In this document: positions 42,289 to 51,604 of the stretch, piece after piece
Position numbering within the stretch: position 1 is the stretch's first letter
Layout: each line of letters opens with the position of its first letter
Assembly (NCBI GenBank): GCA_902769875.1
Contig: CACXQV010000007.1
Coordinates: 62,001-126,000 of the forward strand
Length of the DNA: 64,000 nt
Source of the DNA: an uncultured Bacteroidia bacterium
GTDB taxonomy: Bacteria; Bacteroidota; Bacteroidia; Bacteroidales; F082
Direction: 5' to 3'
Position numbers and translations under genes: made by a program
Notes under the pieces: generated by a model
Seen by the model: only the letters and a program-made list of their open reading frames with translations
Told to the model about the DNA's origin: nothing
Database searches by the model: none

Positions 42289-43072
42289 TGCAGTCTTTCT
42301 TTTAGGTAGGTTTCAGCGGATTGGAGTTGTTCGGGCTTGCCCAAATCGAACCAAAAGTCGGGATGGATAGGCTTGGAAACAATCCTGTTGGTTTTGGCTA
42401 ATTCAAGGTATAAGTCAATGACGCTCTGAGGTTTACATTCAAAAGTACCGAACAAGTCGCTGCGGAAAATGTGAAGTCCGCTAAATGCCATTTCATAATG
42501 GATAGACGAAGGTCCTTGAGCCTGTGGTAGCTGAGCGCAGCCTAAGCATCGAAGGGCCGATTTGCCAACCCATTTATACCTTTGCTCCGCTTTATTCGTC
42601 CATCCAATAAGTTGGTTTTCAGCATCAAACAATAGTTTTCGGTTGGTTTCGCGGTCTTGGGTGAGCAGCCACGCATCATCTTCTGAATCAATGAATTGTG
42701 TTGCCATTTCGCGTAGATTGACATTGCTGATGATGTCAACATTATGCACCAAAACGGCTTTGGAATCCTTGAACATTGGGGTGGCCTGAATGATGCCGCC
42801 GCCGGTGTCCATCAGTTGGTTGCGCTCGTCGGAAATTTGGATTGCGGCATCAAATCGATGCTGGTTGATGAAGTCCATAATTTGTTCGCCAAAATGATGC
42901 ACATTGATGACGATGTGAAAGAAACCGTTGGCTATCAGGTTCTCGATGCAATGCTGCAAAAGTGGCTTGCCGTTCAGCTCGACCAATGCCTTGGGCTTGT
43001 CGTGGGTCAATTCCTTGAGCCGAGTGCCGAGGCCGGCGGCCAAAATCATTGCGGTGGTGTCGATTCTTGGAA

Positions 43073-43076
<4 letters not shown>
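42285..43076 (-). CDS. MurU-like nucleotidyltransferase (MurNAc-1-phosphate uridylyltransferase)
   Basis: The 263-residue product starts MILAAGLGTRLKELTHDKPKALVELNGKPLL after a short leader, the nucleotidyltransferase signature, followed by ISDERNQLMDTGGGI, HNVDIISN (metal Asp) and AFSGLHIF. MurU makes UDP-MurNAc from MurNAc-1-phosphate in recycling; pairing with an AmgK-like kinase (next gene upstream, four-base overlap) supports this over a GlcNAc- or hexose-specific enzyme. Between GKS and EMAFSG the protein has about 18 extra residues (LRCLGCAQLPQAQGPSS) encoded by a dispersed repeat (42507-42560). Confidence 0.8.
42507..42560. repeat. Dispersed cgaagg...cctgag repeat inside the MurU-like gene
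   Basis: GAAGGTCCTTGAGCCTGTGGTAGC and GAGCGCAGCCTAAGCATCGAAGG form imperfect inverted halves related to the CCTTCGACAGGCTCAGG words at 5105-5214. The insert keeps the reading frame. Confidence 0.6.
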
Positions 43077-44533
<1,457 letters not shown>

Positions 44534-44556
44534 ACAATGCTTGTGTTTTTTATGTT

Positions 44557-44565
44557 GCAAAGTTA
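44557..44565 (-). promoter_or_regulatory. -7 element of the amgK-rapZ/murU/addB operon
   Basis: TAACTTTGC on the minus strand, 24 bases before the start codon at 44533. Confidence 0.6.
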
Positions 44566-44580
44566 CAAAGAAAAAATGAT

Positions 44581-44612
44581 TTGCCAATCTCACCAAAATT
44601 GTTTATCTTTGC
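44581..44612 (+). promoter_or_regulatory. Promoter of the Fic gene
   Basis: TTG at 44581-44583 and TATCTTTGC at 44604-44612 are 20 bases apart, 18 bases before the start codon at 44630. Confidence 0.65.
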
Positions 44613-44629
44613 AATTCAATAGCAAGGGT

Positions 44630-45811
44630 ATGACCGAGGAACAATACATCAATTTCGACGAATATATCCGTCAGGGCGAGCCGCAGAAGAAGGCGCGTGC
44701 CGATGCTTGGCGCGTGGCCATTGGCTTGCAGGCCGTTGACGGGCTGAAAACGTCAGCCTACCTTCAGGAGACCGCCCGCCGCAACATCGAAGGCGACATC
44801 ACCATCGACGAGGCCAAGGAATTGGTCAACCAATACTATATCAAGAAAACCACGCACGAAGAGGGCGATGCCAACGTGGAAGAGGCCGACAAGGTTTCGA
44901 CGAACATATCAAAACTGCTGCAAACCGACTCGTTCACCTATAGCGTGGCAGGTTTTGCAGCCATCCACAGGGCTATATTCAACGGCATTTTCAAACATGC
45001 GGGTCGTTTTAGGGACTACGACATTACGAAAAAGGAGTGGGTGCTGCGCGGCGACACGGTGTTTTATGCCCATTGGGAAGATTTGCAGATGACCCTCCAA
45101 TACGACTTAGACCAGGAATGGCAATTTGATTATAAGTCGTTGGAAAAGAATCAGTTGGTTGAACATTTTGCCAAGTTCGTTTCAGGTATTTGGCAGATTC
45201 ATCCTTTCGGCGAGGGCAACACCCGCACCACGGCCATTTTCACCATCAAATATCTGCGCTCGTTGGGCTTCGATGTGAACAACGACTTGTTTGAACAACA
45301 TTCGTGGTATTTTCGCAACGCGCTCGTCCGTGCCAACTATCGCAATGTGGCCAAAGGCATCGATTACGAGCCTGTCTTTTTGGTGCGCTTCTTCCGCAAT
45401 TTGCTTCTCGGAGAGGAAAATGCGCTGAAAAACCGCTATATGATGATCGACCCGCCCGAGGAATGGAAGATGCCGGAAGCAGAACAAACACCCGACAAGT
45501 TACCCGACAAGTTACCCGACAAGTTACCCGACAAGTTACCCGACAAGTTACCCGACAAGTTGCTTCCTAAGAATCAGAAAATCATTAGTTTATTGATGGT
45601 TGTCGGGTTGAAGGAATTTTCCATAAAAGAAATGCTTGAGCTTCTTGGCTTGAAGAATAGGGAGAGCTTTATGGAGGTATATCTTGAGCCTGCATTGAAG
45701 GAAAAGTTTGTCCGTAGGCTCTATCCCGACAAACCTAATCATCCACGGCAAAAGTATCTGCTGACGACAAAAGGTACGGTGTTGTACAACGAAATCATCT
45801 CAAGTCACTGA
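44630..45811 (+). CDS. Fic-family protein (probable AMP-transferase) with PDKL repeat linker
   Basis: The 393-residue product has the Fic motif HPFGEGNTRT (H191) and the upstream flap region (about residues 126-150). Its N-terminus contains ARRNIEGDITIDEAKELV, similar in pattern to the inhibitory helix of VbhA-type antitoxins (ASQRLEG), although the usual Ser/Thr four residues before the Glu is Arg here; E54 could be the inhibitory glutamate. After the Fic domain, six copies of a 4-residue PDKL unit form a linker to a C-terminal winged-helix-like domain. Fic enzymes transfer AMP to protein hydroxyls. The end overlaps the convergent gene at 45805 by seven bases. Confidence 0.88.
   Translation: MTEEQYINFDEYIRQGEPQKKARADAWRVAIGLQAVDGLKTSAYLQETARRNIEGDITIDEAKELVNQYYIKKTTHEEGDANVEEADKVSTNISKLLQTDSFTYSVAGFAAIHRAIFNGIFKHAGRFRDYDITKKEWVLRGDTVFYAHWEDLQMTLQYDLDQEWQFDYKSLEKNQLVEHFAKFVSGIWQIHPFGEGNTRTTAIFTIKYLRSLGFDVNNDLFEQHSWYFRNALVRANYRNVAKGIDYEPVFLVRFFRNLLLGEENALKNRYMMIDPPEEWKMPEAEQTPDKLPDKLPDKLPDKLPDKLPDKLLPKNQKIISLLMVVGLKEFSIKEMLELLGLKNRESFMEVYLEPALKEKFVRRLYPDKPNHPRQKYLLTTKGTVLYNEIISSH
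45489..45560. repeat. 12-bp coding tandem repeats (PDKL)
   Basis: The unit CCCGACAAGTTA recurs six times in perfect or near-perfect register. Such arrays change copy number by slippage without breaking the frame. Confidence 0.9.
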
Positions 45812-46098
45812 TTTTTCCCCCGACTTTCCACCCAAATCCAAAGTCGCCACATCAAATAGCCCCAAGCGAAGAAAAGGACGTAGAAAACCCATTTCGGGAC
45901 GGAGGTCTGGTAAGCGTCCTCGTTGACGATTTCCGAGTATTGCTCAGTGGGGATGTCGGCATAGTAATAGGCCCCTGCGCCAAAGTCGTAGCCTTCGACG
46001 AGACCGAATTTGTTGGCCATAATCCAGCCGGCCAAAAACAAAGTGATTACCACCACGACGATGGTAATCACTTTGAAGATTTTGTGGTTTTTGTCCAT
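45805..46098 (-). CDS. Small two-helix membrane protein next to YeiH
   Basis: The 97-residue product has two hydrophobic helices (about residues 9-29, VITIVVVVITLFLAGWIMA, and 70-90, WVFYVLFFAWGYLMWRLWIWV) around a Tyr-rich loop (FGAGAYYYADIPTEQYSEI). It starts at the last base of the yeiH-like gene, so the two are translationally coupled. It may be an accessory subunit. No family is recognised. Confidence 0.7.
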   Translation of the reverse strand: MDKNHKIFKVITIVVVVITLFLAGWIMANKFGLVEGYDFGAGAYYYADIPTEQYSEIVNEDAYQTSVPKWVFYVLFFAWGYLMWRLWIWVESRGKNQ

Positions 46099-47444
46099 TA
46101 TTTGAACATATCCAGATTCGGGACTTCAAAGATGGCTCCAGAGAGGAGGAACCACACCGCGAACAGCGTGAGGGCGATGTTGAACAACTGGCCGATGATG
46201 TAGAGCCAGAGCACCTTGCCGCCTTGCAACTGCTTGAAGAGGGTCTTGAAGTTGGTGTCCAATCCGATGCTGGTGAAGGCCAAGACGAAAGCCCAGTTCT
46301 TGTATTGGTCGAGGACATCCTTGTTGATTTTGTTCACGACATCGCCGCTGGTCAAAGGCAGGATGATGAAAGAAGCAACTAGTGAAGCCACGAAGAAACC
46401 GATGATGAACTTCGGGAAACGGGTCCATATTTCGCTGGCACCGACTTTTTGGTTCGGGTCTTTGTCGACCTTGGTGGCAAAGAAGATGGCCACGAAGAAC
46501 GCGATGAAACCGATGAGGATGTTTTGGATCATCTTGACCATGGAAGCGACTTGCTCGGCTTCTTCGCCGAGGGCGCTACCGGCCAGCACCACTGCACCCG
46601 TCGAGTCCACGGTGCCGCCGATGAGAGCGCCGCCCATCATCTGGTTCATGCCGCAGGCGCGGATAATCATCGGCTCGAACACCATCATCAGGATGGTGAA
46701 AATGATGGAAATGGAGATGGCCAACGAAAGGTCTTCTTTCTTGGCTTTGGAGGCTGCACCCGTGGCGATGGCGGCGCTGGTGCCGCACACCGAGGTGGCC
46801 GAAGCCAAGGTGATGACCAAAGGCTTGTTGTCGATTTTCAGGATTTTGGTGCCGAGCCACCACATGAAGATGATGACGATAGGCGTGACAATCCACGCGA
46901 TGCCGAGGCCGTAGAGGCCGAACTTGGCGATATTGCTGAACAGCACCGAGAAGCCCATGATGACCAAACCCGTCTTGATGTAAAACTCCGTGCGGATGGC
47001 GGGTTTCAGCCAGTCGGGAGTGCCGACGGTGTTGGAAATCAACAGGCCGATGAGCAAGGCCCAGAAAGCCCATTCGAGGTACATCTTGAGGGTGTATTCG
47101 GCGCTAATCATCCTGACCACGACACAGATGAGGAACAGCACGACGAAGGCAGGGATGAACTTGCCGATTTTCTCGCCTTGCAGTTTGATGCCGATGCCGA
47201 ACAGGATGCCCGTCACCAAGAAGGTGCGGAGCAGCTTGACCCAAAACTCGCCGTTGAATTGTGCGGCCAGCGATTTCTTCGTTTCCACGTTCTCCCACCA
47301 GTGCCAGGTGCCGAACTTGGCGGCGGAGAAATCAAATGAACCGGTCAGCACGGCGATGCAGGCCACCGCGATGACGATGAAGCCGATCCAAACGGCGAGC
47401 CAGTCTTCTTTTTTCCAGAGGTTGGAGATGTTGTTGTTTGCCAT
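46098..47444 (-). CDS. YeiH-family putative sulfate exporter
   Basis: The 448-residue product has 10-11 membrane helices and the UPF0324/YeiH features: GIGIKLQGEKIGKFIP, FYIKTGLVIMGFSVLF, SATSVCGTSAAIATG and a late VLAFTSIGLDTNFKTLFKQLQGGK. The family is proposed to move sulfonates or sulfate; direct evidence is limited. The gene is coupled to a small membrane gene downstream. An ACGAAT-type element (47466-47618) separates it from the porin gene on the same strand. Confidence 0.85.
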   Translation of the reverse strand: MANNNISNLWKKEDWLAVWIGFIVIAVACIAVLTGSFDFSAAKFGTWHWWENVETKKSLAAQFNGEFWVKLLRTFLVTGILFGIGIKLQGEKIGKFIPAFVVLFLICVVVRMISAEYTLKMYLEWAFWALLIGLLISNTVGTPDWLKPAIRTEFYIKTGLVIMGFSVLFSNIAKFGLYGLGIAWIVTPIVIIFMWWLGTKILKIDNKPLVITLASATSVCGTSAAIATGAASKAKKEDLSLAISISIIFTILMMVFEPMIIRACGMNQMMGGALIGGTVDSTGAVVLAGSALGEEAEQVASMVKMIQNILIGFIAFFVAIFFATKVDKDPNQKVGASEIWTRFPKFIIGFFVASLVASFIILPLTSGDVVNKINKDVLDQYKNWAFVLAFTSIGLDTNFKTLFKQLQGGKVLWLYIIGQLFNIALTLFAVWFLLSGAIFEVPNLDMFK

Positions 47445-47465
47445 AGTTTTAAGGTTTGTTGAATC

Positions 47466-47618
47466 AACTACGAATTGGACGAATATTACGAATTGCTTAC
47501 GAATGAATTTGGCAACTTCGTTGCGAATGAATACGAATTTGAGCTTTGCCGATTCGTGGCCATTCGCAGCCTTGGCTGCAAAATTCTGACATTCGTTTAA
47601 TTCGTGTCATTCGTAGTT
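47466..47618. mobile_element. Gene-less palindromic element of ACGAAT words (MITE-like)
   Basis: The 153-bp element begins AACTACGAATT (47466) and ends with the inverted AATTCGT...ATTCGTAGTT (47618). Each half holds three to four ACGAAT words, a hairpin (GGCAAC-ttc-GTTGC on the left, GCAGCC-tt-GGCTGC on the right) and one more ACGAAT word. The halves are inverted copies of each other and match the ends of the gene-bearing element at 52141-52693. Together they suggest a non-autonomous derivative. Confidence 0.8.
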
Positions 47619-47635
47619 TCTTTCAATATATAGGA

Positions 47636-48718
47636 TTAGAACTTATAACTTAAAATACCGACCACACGGTGTGAGTTGTCGCCAGCTTCTTTTTGTACCA
47701 ATGAATAGTCAAGTTTGAAGTTCACGGACTTCAGAGGCCAGTAGTTGATGCCCACAGTGTACCAATTTGTGCCGCCTTTTGCGATGCTGGCATCTTTGGT
47801 GAAGTGCTCATAACGGAGCACGGGCATGATCTTTTGTTCGCCAGCTTGGAAGTTGTAGCCAATTACACCGTAATAACCATTGCTATTGAAATAGCCAAGG
47901 TCTTCGGGGATAACCGTATGAGCCACTCCCGTGGTGCCGCTGATGTATTCGCCACGAATCACGAGGTTGCCGTCGTTGTATTGGGCACCGGCAGCCCAAC
48001 GGTCGCGCGTGCAGTTGACATTGTCGTCTTTGGTGTACTTGCCATAGTAGTATGAACCGCTCAAAGTCAGGGCTTTCAAGCCGGGATGCACTTCGAGGCG
48101 GCCCACAATGTCCTTGCGGTTGTTGTTGTCGAGTTGGTTGGCGCCGTTGCCATTGAACACGCCGAGGCTGTAGTCGACGATGCCGAATTTATCTCCGTTT
48201 TGAGTCTCGACGGGGAAGAGGCTACCCGTGGCCATAATACCGAGGTCGCGGCCCAAGGAACCCACGCCGCAAACGTCGCTGTAGCCGACAAGCTTTTGTA
48301 CGCTCTCGCCGTAGTCGAAGATTTCAAGGTTGACGGGATTGATGGGGCTCTCGATGGAGAACGGGGTCTTGAACTGGCCCACTTGGATGGCAAACTCGTT
48401 GCAAGGCTTGTACTTCAGGAAAGCATCGACGAGCATCGGGCTACGGCTGAAGTCGCCTTGGATCTTGTAGGTCAATCCCTTGGCGAGGTTTCCTTCCACC
48501 GACATACGCACGCGGCGCATCCTGAAGGTGTTGTCGGTGAATTTGAAATCCTCGTCGAAATTGGCAAGGTACATACCTTGCACGAAGCCCGAAATCTTGG
48601 GCATACGGTCAACCTTGCCTTGAAGGTCGTCCACTTTCTTGTTTACGTCTTGTGCGCTGACACACAACGGAATGGATAGCAACATCATTCCAATGATTGT
48701 ACGAAAAATGCGTTTCAT
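47636..48718 (-). CDS. OprP/OprO-like porin
   Basis: The 360-residue product (ATG at 48718) has a signal peptide (KRIFRTIIGMMLLSIPLCVSAQ), a short coiled-coil (DVNKKVDDLQGKVDRM) and a barrel with MRRVRMSVEGNLAKGLTYKIQGDF and IQVGQFKTPFSIESPINPVNLE, as in phosphate-selective porins O and P of Bacteroidota; it ends in a C-terminal Phe (GILSYKF). It allows diffusion of anions or small solutes over the outer membrane. The open frame that extends upstream to 49273 is not coding. Confidence 0.87.
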   Translation of the reverse strand: MKRIFRTIIGMMLLSIPLCVSAQDVNKKVDDLQGKVDRMPKISGFVQGMYLANFDEDFKFTDNTFRMRRVRMSVEGNLAKGLTYKIQGDFSRSPMLVDAFLKYKPCNEFAIQVGQFKTPFSIESPINPVNLEIFDYGESVQKLVGYSDVCGVGSLGRDLGIMATGSLFPVETQNGDKFGIVDYSLGVFNGNGANQLDNNNRKDIVGRLEVHPGLKALTLSGSYYYGKYTKDDNVNCTRDRWAAGAQYNDGNLVIRGEYISGTTGVAHTVIPEDLGYFNSNGYYGVIGYNFQAGEQKIMPVLRYEHFTKDASIAKGGTNWYTVGINYWPLKSVNFKLDYSLVQKEAGDNSHRVVGILSYKF

Positions 48719-48758
48719 TTTAGTAAGTTTTAATTCGTTTTCAATTCTAAAAATCGCT

Positions 48759-48767
48759 GCAAAAATA
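48759..48767 (-). promoter_or_regulatory. -7 element of the porin gene
   Basis: TATTTTTGC on the minus strand, 41 bases before the start codon. Confidence 0.6.
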
Positions 48768-48837
48768 GTAAAAATACTTATTGTAAGTATACATACTAAT
48801 TTTTTTCGAGGAAAAAAGAGCGACGACTCTACATCGA

Positions 48838-49047
48838 TTGGAACAGCATTGGGCTGCCGCGTCTGAAAGACGCAACCTCCCGTAACCGTAGGTCGCGACC
48901 TACGGCGGCGCAAAACGGACGCACGCGGTAACGGACGCACGCGGTGCGTCCCTACAGCCACACACATAAAAACACGTAGAGACGCCACACACCGTGACGT
49001 CTCTACGATTCTCATGCAGGATTTGCGAATGGCAAGCGGGACGCTTG
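48838..49047. repeat. Cluster of perfect palindromes and hairpins
   Basis: In 210 bases: GCGTCTGAAAGACGC (48859-48873), the perfect 20-base palindrome CCGTAGGTCGCGACCTACGG (48886-48905), a direct repeat of GGACGCACGCGGT closing with GCGTCC, the hairpin CGTAGAGACG...CGTCTCTACG (48974-49008) and GCAAGCGGGACGCTTGC (49032-49048). It fills the gap between the FISUMP gene and the porin promoter. Confidence 0.75.
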
Positions 49048-49058
49048 CGAACCGGCAA

Positions 49059-50774
49059 TTACTCGGCAGGGCAGGCAAGGCGCACTGAACGCCCCCAGTT
49101 GCGGCGGCCGTCGCTCTGTGGGAGGACGGAGTTGCTGCTGAAGACCAGGCTGTACGCGGTGTTGGGATTGCGGTACGTGGATGACCAGTAGTAGCCGTTG
49201 GAACCCACACTGTGGACCGAAGTCTCGCTGCGGTTGCCGGCAGCCGGCAAGAAGACACAACCGGCGGCTTCAAGGGTCTGCCATCCTGCTAAAGTGCAAT
49301 TTGTGCCCCATGCACTTGTATTATTGATAGCCCCAAACGTAATGCCATCGGTGCTTGAAGACGGTCCAGAATAACCATCCGGGAACAGGATGATGCCGTT
49401 GACACTACTGCCGTCGGTGTTGATAGTCGCCTCGGTGTAACGAGCGTTTGAAGTGCCGTTCACGGTCTTGCCCGTTTGGCGGGAACTGAACAGGTAGTCC
49501 CACTCGGCGTTGGTCAAGGTGCGCCATGCAATGCGACCTGAGATGTCGCCCGCCTGATTGCCACCGTTGCTGATGGCGTTGTAGCCCCAGTCGGCCTTGC
49601 CACTTTCGCTGTTCAGGTTGTTGGTGTAGGGGAAGGTGCAACCATAGGGATTGTAATCGCCGGCGATGTTGCTTGTGCTCCATGGCTGCCAGCAGGTGGC
49701 GATGGGCAAATAGTCGTTGATACCGCTCGTGCCCCAGCCGAAGAGGTCAATCCAACCGCTGTAGTCTTGGGAGATGTTGCTGTTGGCACTGCCGATGTAG
49801 TCGTATTGGTTGGTGGCAAACTGCCAGGTACTCGTCGAGGCCTGGTATTGCAGGTTGCCTTTGGAGAAGTACACTTGGTCGCCACCGCCGTTGATGGTGA
49901 ACTTGCCATTGATGGCGCCTTCGGGGACGGCAGCCGTGTTCACCGTCAAGGCTATCACATCGTCACCTTCGTGATAGAATTTGTTGGACTCGATTGCGCG
50001 AATCAAGGGGCGGGTGCCGGTGTAGCCTTCGGTGTAGGCCGAGCCTTCCTCGCCTGCCGCCAGTTCGTCTTGAGGAAGCACGATGGTCCAAGTGACGTTG
50101 TTTTCGTCCTTGGCAGGCATCGTAATCAGGCCGTTGTCGGCTTGGCTGTAGCTGAAGCCGTTGTCTTCGTTATCGTTTGTTGCTTTTGAAAAGTCAACCG
50201 TCACGGTGTTGTTCATCCCCGTGATGCAGATGGCAGCCGTGGAAGGCGTGGTCACGTTGAACTTCATGATGGAGCACTTGTTCATCAGCTTGGCCGTGTA
50301 CGAGCCTGCGCCATTGTAGGCCTCCTTTGAGGGCGCATACGAAATCACGGGGTAATTCGTGGCTTGCTCGCTGATGTTCACCGTGGCCGTGTTACCGTCA
50401 AACTGAGGTGTGAAACCTTTGCCGCCAAGCAAGTAGAAATGCAGGTGTTCGCCGGCAACGGTTTCCGTGATGTTCACCTCGCCGCTGAACGCGTTATCCT
50501 GACAGGTCAACAAGCCGACACAGGCGCCATTGTAGCCCACATAGATGATGTCGCCGTTCTCGTAATCCACTGTGGCATAGTTGAAATCACCACCGTTTCC
50601 CGTCGGGTCAACAACAACTCGCGAGCCGTTGGTCCCTGAGCCTGCCGAAGGGCCGACATTCAGGGTGATGCGCACGCCTTCGGTTCCTGTGCTGGCGGGC
50701 GTCTGTTCCTTCTTGCACTGCGCGAGGCCCAGCAGCAAAAGGCCGGCCATCACAATCATTCCAAGTCTTTTCAT
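49059..50774 (-). CDS. Large FISUMP/fimbrillin-like surface lipoprotein
   Basis: The 571-residue product has a lipoprotein leader (GMIVMAGLLLLGLAQC, lipobox LAQC). The N-terminal half (about 30-290) resembles fimbrillin-type sandwich domains (GDIIYVGYNG, YPVISYAPSKEAYNGAGSYTAKLMNKCSIMKF). The C-terminal half (about 295-571) is a FISUMP-type domain: GQVYFSKGNLQYQAST-like start, WGTSGINDYLPI, WRTLTNAEWDYLF, FLPAAGNRSE and YWSSTYRN. It is probably displayed at the surface; the role is unknown. Its start codon overlaps the stop of the small APLGSG gene by four bases. Confidence 0.83.
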   Translation of the reverse strand: MKRLGMIVMAGLLLLGLAQCKKEQTPASTGTEGVRITLNVGPSAGSGTNGSRVVVDPTGNGGDFNYATVDYENGDIIYVGYNGACVGLLTCQDNAFSGEVNITETVAGEHLHFYLLGGKGFTPQFDGNTATVNISEQATNYPVISYAPSKEAYNGAGSYTAKLMNKCSIMKFNVTTPSTAAICITGMNNTVTVDFSKATNDNEDNGFSYSQADNGLITMPAKDENNVTWTIVLPQDELAAGEEGSAYTEGYTGTRPLIRAIESNKFYHEGDDVIALTVNTAAVPEGAINGKFTINGGGDQVYFSKGNLQYQASTSTWQFATNQYDYIGSANSNISQDYSGWIDLFGWGTSGINDYLPIATCWQPWSTSNIAGDYNPYGCTFPYTNNLNSESGKADWGYNAISNGGNQAGDISGRIAWRTLTNAEWDYLFSSRQTGKTVNGTSNARYTEATINTDGSSVNGIILFPDGYSGPSSSTDGITFGAINNTSAWGTNCTLAGWQTLEAAGCVFLPAAGNRSETSVHSVGSNGYYWSSTYRNPNTAYSLVFSSNSVLPQSDGRRNWGRSVRLACPAE

Positions 50775-51064
50775 TGCTCGTCCTCCTTCCTCTTTAGGGC
50801 TGCATAGCCGAGGCCGGCGCCTATCAGCAGGGCGAGGCCGCTGCCGAGCGGAGCCTCCTGGCCGAGGCCGTAGTTGGAGATGTCGTAAGTTGAGCTGGGT
50901 TCGCTGTCCCGCCTCATCATACTGTGGTTTTTGTTGCTTTCCTCCTTGTAGGGGTTCTGCAAGAGCCCACGGTTGATGACCTGGGCGTCCATTGTGGCCG
51001 GCGCCATCAAGGCCGCCAGCCCGAGCGAAAGCACGATGGCTTTCAGGGATTTCTTTTTGTTCAT
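50771..51064 (-). CDS. Small secreted protein with APLGSG/transmembrane/KRKE tail
   Basis: The 97-residue product has a signal peptide (LKAIVLSLGLAALMAPATMDAQ), a polar middle with few hydrophobic residues (NPYKEESNKNHSMMRRDSEP), and the tail APLGSG + LALLIGAGLGYAAL + KRKEDEQ. It is a paralogue of the protein at 4499. The four-base overlap with the surface lipoprotein gene indicates translational coupling. In both loci the small protein is linked to a large surface protein. Function is unknown. Confidence 0.78.
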   Translation of the reverse strand: MNKKKSLKAIVLSLGLAALMAPATMDAQVINRGLLQNPYKEESNKNHSMMRRDSEPSSTYDISNYGLGQEAPLGSGLALLIGAGLGYAALKRKEDEQ

Positions 51065-51145
51065 TTTGTGATAAATTTGTTGTTTTGAAGATTCAATGAA
51101 TTAAAGATTCCAGATTCAAGGATTGTCCTGCCGGGGGTTGTTGAA

Positions 51146-51180
51146 TCCCCCTGCCCCCTTTGCAAAGGGGGGCAGGGGGA
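51146..51180. repeat. Inverted repeat ccccctgccccc/gggggcaggggg
   Basis: TCCCCCTGCCCCCTTT (51146-51161) faces AAAGGGGGGCAGGGGGA (51164-51180). The rest of the gap between the small gene and idi holds a further imperfect palindrome (51232-51310) and a C9 run (51415-51423). Confidence 0.7.
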
Positions 51181-51231
51181 GTAAAAAAGGGCCAAGGGGA
51201 TTCCGAAACCCCCAAACCCGCGCCGCTTCGT

Positions 51232-51310
51232 GTCATTGCGAGGAGGCACGACGAAGCAATCCAGAAAGAATAACCGCCTCCCTGGATTGCCGCGCTCCGC
51301 TCGCAATGAC
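51232..51310. repeat. Imperfect palindrome with gtcattgcga/tcgcaatgac ends
   Basis: GTCATTGCGA (51232-51241) pairs with TCGCAATGAC (51301-51310), and GCAATCCAG with CTGGATTGC inside. A second CATTGACGGGC half follows. It is a familiar type of dispersed bacterial repeat rather than a gene. Confidence 0.65.
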
Positions 51311-51481
51311 GGGTACCACGCTTCGCCCGCATTGACGGGCACAAAAAAATCCAAGACAAGCCCAATTGGCCTGCTTTGGATGAAGCATGCACAAAAAGTT
51401 CGGAGTAGAGTTTACCCCCCCCCTAAATTGTTGTAAATCAACGAATTATGACAAACCAACATAGTCTTCAGCAAAATTGGC

Positions 51482-51491
51482 TGCAAATTTA
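51482..51491 (-). promoter_or_regulatory. Possible -7 element upstream of the APLGSG gene
   Basis: TAAATTTGC on the minus strand. It lies over 400 bases from the start codon at 51064, and no TTG is seen at the right distance, so its use is uncertain. Confidence 0.3.
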
Positions 51492-51604
51492 CGGAAATTT
51501 TGGAAGAGGGAAGACGAAAATATTACAAAACCAAATTTTTCTTCGATAAAGTGCAGTTTGTTGGCAAATTCTTGAAACCCAAAGATTGGCGAAAGGTTGA
51601 AACA

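Noticed and set aside
47636..49273. Longer form of the porin starting at 49273
   Set aside because: The extra N-terminal part is translated from the palindrome cluster and lies upstream of the -7 element and signal peptide; the start at 48718 is far better supported.
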